The position numbers were made by a program, and so were the translations under genes. From assembly GCA_016617855.1 (NCBI GenBank), contig JAECUM010006780.1:25634-89633 (forward strand): a stretch of 64,000 bases of DNA, written 5' to 3'. This document shows, piece after piece, positions 54,520 to 64,000 of this stretch. Numbering within the stretch: the stretch's first letter is position 1; each line of letters begins with the position of its first letter. The notes beneath the pieces are model-generated. The model was not told the origin of the DNA, ran no database searches, and was given only the letters and a program-made list of their open reading frames with translations. The stretch is from Megalonaias nervosa. Lineage: Eukaryota; Mollusca; Bivalvia; Unionida; Unionidae.

Positions 54520-55429
54520 ATGCAAAATCATATTAAACAAACTAGGAACAATAATGTGTTATCATAATGAGCTTTCAAAGCGGAATTAGCCATAATTTCT
54601 ACAATGACACAGGAGAGAGGACATGCTCGACAAGTTTATTCTAAGCAGGTGTGCTAAATTCTTTCTTCAATCATTAACCTGAATTCTCAAGGAGACGTGA
54701 TTCACCTGCATGCATTAAAATTCTGTAAATTAATGACACGTTATTACTAGTTTAATGCTTTTGCTACTAATTTGAAACAAGTACAATTACTGCAAAACAT
54801 GTAATTGTTTTGTATTTTTTTAAACAGAGATTCATGGACATTGAAGTAAGCTCAAAATTGTATTTCTTGCAATGTTATTATCGAGTTCCTTAAATTAAAC
54901 AGCGATAATTTTATCAATTTTATTTGAAAATCGTATTTCGAAAACCTAGCAAATTTGTTTGCTACTTTTAGGATTTGTGTAACACTATTTAGCTCATGCA
55001 GTCAACTTGATAAACATTACTAAATTACGTACTTTGGAAAGCTTAGGTGCATTGAGCAGTGAGATATGGCTGGTTAAGCAGGAAGAAAACAAGATGTAGG
55101 AAAAGCATGTGTGTGATTGCTTTTGTTTTGTATGTCTCGTTTTGTCCGTGCCTTGTTCAAGATCCATGAGAAAAAAAGAAGGCAATTTTTCGTTCTTACA
55201 GTACTTTGTCACCTAAAAAATTTGACTTTGTAAAGGGTACGAATTATATTGTAAAACAATATTAAAATAAATTATCCAAGCCAGATCGCACTAGGATATT
55301 CTAGACTGAACTGAAGTGGAGAAAACTAAACCCAAATAAATTAAACTGACCTGAAATGAACTGAACTAACGAAACTAAACTATACCACAGAATATTCTAA
55401 TTGTGTTATAAAGTGTACGCGTGTTTGTG

Positions 55430-55501
<72 letters not shown>
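54520..55501. repeat. dispersed repeat, copy 2 (partner at 21405-22340)
   Basis: Same orientation as the partner and likewise ending in (GA)n at 55433-55501. It begins immediately next to the outer flank of the Polinton relic. Confidence 0.8.
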
Positions 55502-55505
<4 letters not shown>

Positions 55506-55805
55506 TTTAACTTTTTAAACATATCAATAATTGAATTCATTTGACTTGGAGAGAAGATATTCAGATCGTACCATGCTTCCATAATAGTATATATAATTAA
55601 GCAAACGATCTCTTTTTGTACATGATTTATTGAAATACAGCTTATACTTTATGCAGAAATTAAGTTTGAATATCATGATACATGCATTAAGATAATGAAG
55701 AGTTATAATGATTAAGGTATAAAATAAAAGAACAAAAACTGATATAATACGTGCGGCACATGTGTGTGGTATTGGCGGTATCAAAAAATACCGTATATAC
55801 TCGCT

Positions 55806-55990
55806 TATTAGTAGGATCCAACTGCAAACTGCACGGACACATATCTGCCGTCGAATAATGCGCAGGCAAATCTGGATCTATGCAGTTTCTTGCAACTATT
55901 CAATAGAAAAAAAAATCCAAGACAGACTCTGATCTGCCACTACATTATGCGACGGCAGATGAGGGTCTATGTTGTTCGTAGTTCGACAAC
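55806..55990. repeat. palindrome-rich motif copies
   Basis: Two related units (ATCTGCCGTCGAATAATGCG and GATCTGCCACTACATTATGC) with GGATCTATGCAGTTT / GGGTCTATG, inverted or direct relative to the copy at 46281. Confidence 0.45.
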
Positions 55991-56149
55991 ACTTTTAACT
56001 GAGTACATATTGTATGTACGTTTAAGTTCAATACCGTATTTAGACGTGTAAAACAAGCACACGATTTCGAGCGATATGGATCCAGATGTGTCGGCTCATA
56101 TGGAGCTGTTGCTTCAGTCTCTGAATGAATTCAGCTCGAATACGGCCTC

Positions 56150-56410
56150 TGTAATGTGTCAGATGTAAAACTCGTGCCTCTATAATGTGTCAAATGCAAA
56201 ACTCGTGCCTCTACAATGTGTTAAATGTAAACCTCGTGCCTCAATAATGTGTCGATGTAAAACTCGTGCCTCTACAATGTGTTAAATGTAAAACTCGTGC
56301 CTCTACAATGTGTCATGTGTAAAACTCGTGCCTCTACAATGTGTCATGTGTAAAACTCGTGCCTCTACAATGTGCCAAATGTAAAACTCGTGCCTCTACA
56401 ATGTGTCAAA
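56150..56410. repeat. 31-bp minisatellite, about eight copies
   Basis: Unit AATGTGTCAAATGTAAAACT plus CGTGCCTCTAC. Non-coding. Confidence 0.9.
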
Positions 56411-56414
56411 CTAC

Positions 56415-57295
56415 TTCACAACTAACTATGGTTACATGACTGCGGGATAATCATGAATCGGTTATCTGAATATTTCTGAATACTTTTCGAAGATATGTTA
56501 AAGTTTATAACGTAGGTTATCAACCATATTTGAAATATGTCCGTCAGTAAAGGTGCTTTTTGTTCTGTCTGTCTGTTTGTCTGCCTGTCTGTCTATCTCC
56601 ATGAAATTATATTACAAGTAAATCAGTTCTTAATGTCTTTTTATATCAATATCACCCGCATCTGTTATCATCAATTATACTAAAAGGTTAGATCCTGTGT
56701 TCACGAATTTTTTGCTTTTTAGTGTGAACCTGAATTCTTGCTAAGGAATCAGAATCTAGAGACATTCTGCAACTTAGAAAGATTCATCGAACTTTCAGAA
56801 TTTTCTTAATACTGTTTTGTCTACTCGCTTTCTCGAACGATTTAAAATGATTCCGATCCACACTGTGACGATGCATCCACGTGCTCTTATTTTGAAACCA
56901 ATCCCACGGTAGCTTGGATTAAATTAACTATTTTTTACACAAAAATGCATATCACTTCGACACTCTCTCTGCTAACAGAAAAGAAACAAAAAAGGTGTCT
57001 TCCCGGACTTCAGTCAGTATACTCTTGACTTAGTGACCTAATGAGAAGTTGGTTAGCTGCAGTTGGCGCATGCCTATTTTTATTTCATATTACAGTATTA
57101 CATGCTAAAAGGGTACCTGTATCAATCAACCACCTGTCTTAAAGAACAACATTACAAAGGTTTTTACAACCATATTTTAACAGAAATAAACATTTATGAA
57201 GCAGTCACCTGTCGTACAAGGCGATTTTATTCTCCTTCCCTGTAGTTGCTGTTTAACACAAGTTTGAACGTATTTGATAAATCCATTGCTTTTCA
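56415..57295. other. 3' flank of the tubulin gene
   Basis: No gene. A short CTGT-rich patch lies near 56560-56595. It should contain the tubulin 3' UTR on the minus strand. No clear AATAAA close to the stop was noted. Confidence 0.4.
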
Positions 57296-57301
57296 AACAT
57301 C

Positions 57302-58120
57302 TTAAGCCGGCATCTCATCTGCTTCGTCTTCACCGGAAGCTATATCGTTATCGGTCGTTGCATCCTGATATTGTTGATACTCTGACACCAGATCGTTCAT
57401 GTTAGACTCTGCCTCTGTGAATTCCATCTCATCCATTCCCTCTCCTATGTACCAATGGAGGAAAGCCTTTCGGCGGAACATAGACGTGAACTGTTCTGAC
57501 ACACGTTTGAAAACCTCTTGTATCGCGGTTGTGTTCCCAATAAACGTCGAGGACATCTTTAGACCCTTTGGCGGTATGTCGCACACTGCCGTTTTTACGT
57601 TGTTTGGGATCCATTCGACGAAATAACTGCTATTTTTGTCGTGTATTTTCATCAATTGCTCCTCAACTTCCTTCATTGACATGGGACCTCTAAATACGGA
57701 TGCAACCGTTAGATAACGACCATGCAACGGATTGCAGGCTGCCATCATATTTTTGGCATCAAACATTTGTTGTGTAAGTTCGGGAACAGAAACTGCCTGA
57801 AAACTCTGGCTCCCTCTAGCAGTCAGCGGTGCAAATCCAGGCACAAAGAAATGCAGGCGAGGGAACGGAACCATATTTACCGCTAGTTTTCTGAGATCTG
57901 CATTCAGTTGTCCAGGAAATCGTAGGCATGTGGTTATACCGGACATGCACATGGAAACAAGATGGTTGAGATCGCTGTAGTTTGGGTTCTTTAGTTTCAG
58001 TGTCCGAAAGCAGATGTCATATAAAGCTTCGTTGTCGATACAGAATGTTTGATCGGTATTTTCCACCAGCTGATGCACAGAGAGCACCGAGTTGTAGGGT
58101 TCCACAACTGTATCAGACAC
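57302..58120 (-). CDS. beta-tubulin last exon (residues 175 to C-terminus)
   Basis: An exon of 819 nt with acceptor CAG at 58123-58121 (after a long T run) and stop at 57302. It encodes 272 residues: [93 protein letters not shown] and [20 protein letters not shown]. Strongly conserved beta-tubulin, the GTP-binding partner of alpha-tubulin in microtubules. The C-terminal tail ([11 protein letters not shown]) is short and less Glu-rich than common isotypes, suggesting a divergent or tissue-restricted isotype. Together with 59872-60084 and a 103-residue first exon it would give a 446-residue protein. Confidence 0.9.
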   Translation of the reverse strand: MSDTVVEPYNSVLSVHQLVENTDQTFCIDNEALYDICFRTLKLKNPNYSDLNHLVSMCMSGITTCLRFPGQLNADLRKLAVNMVPFPRLHFFVPGFAPLTARGSQSFQAVSVPELTQQMFDAKNMMAACNPLHGRYLTVASVFRGPMSMKEVEEQLMKIHDKNSSYFVEWIPNNVKTAVCDIPPKGLKMSSTFIGNTTAIQEVFKRVSEQFTSMFRRKAFLHWYIGEGMDEMEFTEAESNMNDLVSEYQQYQDATTDNDIASGEDEADEMPA

Positions 58121-58616
58121 CTGAAAAAAAAAAAAAAAAAAAAAAGTTTTGTGTGTATAAATCATGTTTAATTTTATGATCGACAGAAAAAAGAAAATGA
58201 ACGTTGCCGATGGAAAACATCCAATGTCGATAATTCTTTCTTGTTTCAGTATGTCAGTATGACGTATCTGTTTAGACTAATTACTTTAAATAGTGTGTGG
58301 CATGTCATTCGCTTGAACATACGTTCGACATGGAGTAATTTGAGTATGGTTGCCCTTTATTAAATTATTGCTTTTTAAATTGCAATTTTTACACTAAAAT
58401 AAAAATATAGGAGTCCCGTCTATTCCTATTAGAGTATCTTGCGAACAATCAAAATGCCAAGTAGTCAAAGCCAATGCCCATTGCATACACACTTGAGAAA
58501 CTCTTTCTGTGTTAGATAAAAGAAACAAACCAAATTAAATTAACTTACTGTTACGATTATATGGTTTTAAACTAAGTAACAGAAAAGAGCAAAAACCAAC
58601 AAGTTTAGTAAACTTC

Positions 58617-59215
58617 AAATAATTTATTTCCCTATAATACAAAGTAAAAATTTAAAAAGAACTTCCAGTATCGTGAAATAAATCCCACATAGTCCTAAAC
58701 GTTCTATACAAAAAATCCGAAAGTATAGAGTATGATTTCCAGTGGTGTTCCGAATGAATTACAATCCTGAAAGTGCTGATGTACCAATAGCCTGGAAAAT
58801 ATCTCTAAATTAATTTACAATGATCCCAAAAAAGCGATTTAGTCGGAAAGTATTATTGAGCACTTTGTAGTTCCAATGAATAATTTAAATAAATAAATCC
58901 TCTGAAATTAAATGGGAACATAACTGAAGTTAAAGACAGAAATGAATAATTCTGATGTAAACAACTCTAATATAAAAACTTAATGCAGAATAAAACGACT
59001 TGGATGAGTTATCTTAACGGAAATTTCCATGAAACTGTAAACAAATTTTTTTTATTGGAATCTTCTAGGATCATAACTAAGTCTGTATCGAGAACTCAAA
59101 ACCAAGTAAACACGTTTACCCTACATGACATAAGTCATGTAGGCCCAAACTCCTACCTTCAATTATGGACAAAGGTCAATCAATCATAAAGTACAAATTA
59201 AATATACCTAACACT
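58617..59215. repeat. dispersed repeat, copy 2 (partner at 10505-11275)
   Basis: It lies inside the tubulin intron between the last two exons. Same orientation as its partner. Confidence 0.7.
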
Positions 59216-59871
59216 TACACATTCACTTCTTTAACGTCAATTAATAGCAATATTGTAGATACCAGCTCATATTAAACAACTAACTGAAAGACGTCATTTA
59301 TCTCACTGGAGGTGGCTGTTTAAGATGGGATATGCACTTTTATCAATTACATTATTATATTAACAGTTAAAGGCGACAGTACACAAAAACCAACAAGGCA
59401 GATAAATCTGACATGGGCAAATTTTATCCAAAAACACAGATGTTCGACAGAAAATTGCAAAGTCTAATAGATTTCCACATTATGAATGGACAAAAGATTA
59501 GTAAAACGTTTAATGAATAGTTTTTATAAAACACGAATGGAAAAGGTATTTCCAAAAAGTGTGCATGATGTGGTTGAATAGTAGTGTGTACCTTTCCTTT
59601 TACTGCACATACTCAACAACAAGTTGAACTGAAACGAAACTAAATCAAAGAGAGAATACAAACATCAATGAATATATCATTGATTTAATTAGCATGTGAA
59701 GATGTTTTGATTCTGACTGAACCCTTCGATTCAAGGAGTGATAGCACTCGCAAACGTCTCTCTCTTTTGATACCAGCATCAACGAATTCATTCATTTCGC
59801 TCATTAGCATTATTTTGTTCTGTTATAAAAGGAGCAGACAATCCAAAATCAGAGTAGGATAATCTAATTAC

Positions 59872-60084
59872 CTTTGGAGAAGGCAAGACGGAAAATGACG
59901 TCATTATTCTATCCGGAAACTCTTCCCTGATCTTAGACATGATTAAAGTCCCCATTCCGGAACCGGTGCCGCCACCCAATGAATGACACAGCTGAAATCC
60001 CTGAAGACAGTCGCAACTTTCATACTCTTTCCGGATTACGTCGAGAACTTGGTCCATGAGCTCGGCGCCTTCTGTGTAGTGTCC
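59872..60084 (-). CDS. beta-tubulin middle exon (residues 104-174)
   Basis: 213 nt, phase 0 at both ends, acceptor CTTCAG at 60090-60085 and donor GTAATT at 59871. It encodes [44 protein letters not shown] (tubulin nucleotide-binding signature) and [21 protein letters not shown]. It splices in frame to 58120. The first exon should lie above 60084 on the plus-strand scale and was not found before the window end, so it is either beyond 64000 or lost. Confidence 0.9.
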
Positions 60085-60089
60085 CTGAA

Positions 60090-60855
60090 GTGAAAGAGAC
60101 GGTGTTCATGTACTGCTGGCTGTCCTTGATTTTAACTACAAGCCAGAACTCTGTTTCTAATAAGTGAAAATATTCGGTTCAGTCGTTTCTTACTGTGCAT
60201 GATTTGTTGAAATTACATTAGCTACTTTCGTACAATTTCTCAAAAATTAATCTTGAAAAGCTTTGAAAATAAATATTAACATGGATTTTGTGATAAATAT
60301 TTAGTCCGACAGCAAAAGTGCTACACAAGAAGAGTTGTAGTCATCATTCACGCCAGAAGACCAAAATGGATAAAATATTATCCAATCACCTCTTCAGACG
60401 AGCCAGCAAATCTCAATAGCGGCTTCTGATTGGTTAATGTTAGTGATGACGAAAGAGTAAACTGATTAAATATCAGTGATAACGTAAAAGTAAAATCACG
60501 GTAACTGATCAATTAGTTACATTAATACTGAGGTTTCTGGTGGAGCCATTTTACTTTTCGTAATCATAGTTCGATCATGAGCCAGGTAATTCCAAAGCAC
60601 AAACCATGACCATTTGGACAAATTTTACTTTGTGACCTTGTATTTTACTGGGTAAGGATATCTTTGTAATTGTTGCTGTTTTCTTACTAACGCCATGTGT
60701 TGAGACCTTTCCTTTGTGGTTGTTGCAAAGAGGTTTTAAAATTATTTCGTAGCTCCCCATGTTTAGTACAACAATTATATCAACTATGTTATAAAGGTTT
60801 TATCTACTGTAACTGCCCGGATGAGTTACGAGTATTCGACGATTCGAAAAATGTA
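60090..60855. other. tubulin 5' intron, non-coding
   Basis: No first exon or other feature was recognised. Most likely intron 1. Confidence 0.45.
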
Positions 60856-60858
60856 TGA

Positions 60859-60860
<2 letters not shown>

Positions 60861-60918
<58 letters not shown>

Positions 60919-61195
60919 ATTCAGTAATTCGTTTCTTCCTACATCACCTACCAAGAAACCACAGATTTAAGTTTTGAGCTGGGGGCGGGGAGCAGAATTT
61001 CTTTCATAGACTGATGAAAATTGATATGAATAATAATTTGCAGACGTACATATGAACAAAATACTGCTCATTAAAATGTGTATATACTATAATTATATAG
61101 ATGCGAATTGTTACTTTTCATACACGATATGGGTATCTTCCCTGTGATCACAAGTGTAAAGTATCTAGTTTAATGCCATGTAGGGAACCCACAAT

Positions 61196-61230
<35 letters not shown>

Positions 61231-61468
61231 AAATAATTTTATAGTCGTTAGTAATGTCATTTAAAGCAAAAGAATGACTTAGATCTACTCTACTCTAAAA
61301 TCAATTAACATATTTTAATTACCTCTTGTTATTTCGCTTAGTTTCCATTCCACACTAACTTCCATGCATTCGGCTGTACGTGAATGGCTGAGCATTCATT
61401 GTTCCAGAAGCTAACATGTGCTTGTAGTGCTCTACTTATAGTGTTATCCCATGAGGGAGCCCATAGCT

Positions 61469-61540
<72 letters not shown>
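60861..61540. repeat. microsatellites (GT)n and two (GA)n
   Basis: (GT)n at 60861-60916, (GA)n at 61198-61226 and 61471-61538. All lie in putative intron 1 of the tubulin gene. Confidence 0.95.
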
Positions 61541-61559
61541 ATTTTAAGAGAGAGAGGGT

Positions 61560-63560
61560 AAGAAAATATATGATCTTGACATCATAGCAATGAACTGGAA
61601 TGAACTAGAGCTAGGTATCGCCAGCTATGTTGTAACACGATACTTGTCATCGATACATGTATCACAAAAGTATAGCATACATAAATAAACTGTAAAAGGA
61701 AAACTGCAGTTTTCAAGCAATTAGCTGCATTTTCAGTGATTAAATGAAAGTATATGCTCTTCAGCTGGAATATATGCAGGACATCGGTGATTGCCACAAC
61801 TCTGGGTGAATTTCGATGAAACTTCTCCCGGTATATTTCTGGAATCGTCAACTGATTGACCTGAGGGATATCTTTTTTATGGAGCCGATTTGAAAACTTG
61901 AGGTTGCGCAGACACTGTCGTATCTGCTGTAATGACTTTTTCATGTAAAATGACACAAAATTGTTTTTACCACTTATTTTACCAAGTTTTGCATTTCAAA
62001 CAAATAACTTTCTTGTTAGTCATTATGGAGCCGAAACTTTTCAAAATGTCTAATTTGACCAATGATGGAGCCTAACAAATTGTCGCCTTCGAGGGATGCC
62101 ATACAAAAGTGATCAAAACATACATCGCTTATATCATTGCTGAAATCTATTGTACAATGATATAAATTACCTGAACGAATACAAATCATTTCTTTGTATT
62201 TTTTTGTACCTGTTCAGATACGATAAAATAATTTAAACAAACTAAAAAAACAAAACAGATACAAGAAATATCCAGTAGAAACGGAATGCTTCTTGCCGGT
62301 ACAAAACCAAAGGTACGTATGGCATTATTAATAAGTGCTGTCTCGTGAAAGACATATTCTTTGTAAAGTGAAATTTGAAGAAAAGATTATGCTGCATTTA
62401 CTTAGGTATAAGAGGACACTGTTTCAACAGTCACAGAAATGGTCTATGTAGTACTGGCAAATAGATTTTCTTCGTGGTTTAAGCGGCCTTGTTATTTAAG
62501 TAAAGGGATAGAAAAACATTAAGAAAATTTTAATTTTCGTACAGGTTATATCATTTAGTTCATGCGTCATTCAACTATCGTTCTGTTTCGACCCTTTAAG
62601 CCTGTATAGCAAGACGCTATCGCCAGAGAAAATATCGCCATGTAGAAATGCATCGATGATATCGAACCAGCTAAAATGAACTAATGCGAAATCAATAAAG
62701 CTGAATTTCATCCAGAGAAGTGTTAGGTGTCTGCCCATGTGGTTTCAGCAGCTGGAATTTTTCACAACATTGATTGACTTCCATGTGAAGAATTAGGCCA
62801 AAATTATCGTATATGTACCAGTGAAAATCACAGACCATTTGTCTGGTATTAAAACAAGATGTCGCACCATTCTGTAGTAGTAGATATACGATGACCATAT
62901 GTTTGACAGATAGAGTGATTTGGTTGTAACATCCAAAATAACACGATGAGGTTAGCGATCTAAGTTTGCATTGCAGTTAAATGAATAACAGGGGGTTAAC
63001 TTCTTTGCTAATGGGTAGGAATCGAGACAAATCATGATCACTGTTTCATATTTGTACTAGCAAAGCATCATGCTCGTGGACAGCTTTGTGAACTGTTCTT
63101 TTCCCGCGAACTTTGTTTGGGAAGCATGGCTGATTCATGAAATTTATGGAAATGTCCGCATAAAAAAGTATCAAAAATTATATGAGAAATATGAGGTAGA
63201 AGAATCTTACTGCATATTAACCTATTGGTCTTTTGCAAATGTATACATGCAATATTAATTAATACCAACACGAAGTAATGACAGATACATATTTAACAAT
63301 GTACAATATAAATCATAATCTCCAAATTACACATTGTAATTCCAAATGCAACAGAGTGAATCGTAATCGAACCTGTCGTTGCTTGCGTCAGAATATGAAT
63401 CGTTATGATTTTTGAATGTTCGTTAAGTACTAGAAAACACTAGCAAACAATCTGTAGAACACACAAGGAAAGGAAAAAGAGAGAGAAAAAAGGGCTAACA
63501 TAAAAGCAATCGCAACTGAAGCATTCAAAGCAATAAATGCAAAACTACATAGTTATCATT
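61560..63560. other. non-coding stretch
   Basis: AT-rich. No first tubulin exon or other gene seen in either strand. Confidence 0.45.
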
Positions 63561-63564
63561 TTCT

Positions 63565-63735
63565 ACAATATTTAATTAAGGCTGGTTAAAAAGGTGATTA
63601 TTTTATTAAATGTTTTAACAATTTCTTGTACAGTATTTAATTAAGGATGGTTGAAAAAGTGTATTTTTATTAAATATTTATACATTCTTGTACAGCATTT
63701 AATTAAGGCTGGTTGAATAAGTGTATTTTTATTAT
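63565..63735. repeat. about 68-bp tandem repeat, three copies
   Basis: Units carry TATTTAATTAAGGCTGGTT and AAAAAGTGTATTTTTATTAA. Non-coding. Confidence 0.8.
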
Positions 63736-63892
63736 ACGTTTCATAAATTAATAAAAAGGGTATAGTGCAGACGTTAATAATTCACTGTGATATTTTGAAG
63801 ATCTACAAAAAGTGCTAAAATTCTCACACATTTTCTGATTATTGCTTGAAGGAAGATTTCTAACGTAACCATATCTGAGGGTCTCGAATAAG

Positions 63893-63894
<2 letters not shown>

Positions 63895-63948
<54 letters not shown>

Positions 63949-64000
63949 CTATATATATATAACTATATATAACTATAACTATATATATATATAACTATAT
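63895..64000. repeat. (TA)n microsatellite at window end
   Basis: A TA run interrupted by AACTATATA units. Continues past the window. Confidence 0.95.

Overview
The window is animal nuclear DNA, most likely from a marine lophotrochozoan, with a bivalve or gastropod mollusc as the best guess. The evidence is AT-rich sequence packed with microsatellites and minisatellites, tRNA-derived SINEs, hAT, mariner and non-LTR relics, genes broken into exons with GT-AG splice sites, and a large Polinton/Maverick relic. The species cannot be named from sequence reading alone.

Host genes are sparse and all on the minus strand. A secreted-type protein exon with two antistasin-like cysteine motifs and three 31-residue repeats lies at 5.8-6.9 kb. 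A beta-tubulin gene contributes residues 104 to the C-terminus from two exons at 57.3-60.1 kb. A divergent beta-tubulin first exon (residues 1-103) sits at 23.3-23.6 kb, downstream of those exons, and a decayed second copy of it lies at 28.3-28.5 kb. The first 29.8 kb and the last 9.5 kb are otherwise repeats, introns or featureless DNA.

The 29.8-54.3 kb block is a composite of Polinton (Maverick) relics. Family A occurs twice, in inverted orientation: a plus-strand copy at 29.8-34.1 kb and a minus-strand copy at 54.2-47.6 kb. By eye the two copies are clearly homologous but well diverged. In order, A carries a coiled-coil protein, a small basic amphipathic protein, a double-jelly-roll-type major capsid protein (MCP), a PX-like hydrophobic protein, an adenain-type cysteine protease, a fibre-like protein, a two-helix membrane protein, a penton-like minor capsid protein and a last unknown protein. 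Between the copies is family B (35.1-46.3 kb), a different Polinton. It has a packaging ATPase, a coiled-coil protein, penton and the MCP C-terminal part on the minus strand, and a fibre-like protein, several small proteins, the membrane protein and a protein-primed family B DNA polymerase on the plus strand. It also has an HNH-type endonuclease relic. Almost every element gene carries stops or frameshifts, so nothing here looks able to move or make particles. Some short ORFs are nevertheless intact.

The most interesting points are the inverted A / B / A arrangement, and the fibre-like genes with repeats of the kind seen in bacteriophage tail fibres in both families. Next come an HNH endonuclease inside element B, a junction joining capsid to an integrase-type chromodomain, and the scrambled order of the tubulin exons.
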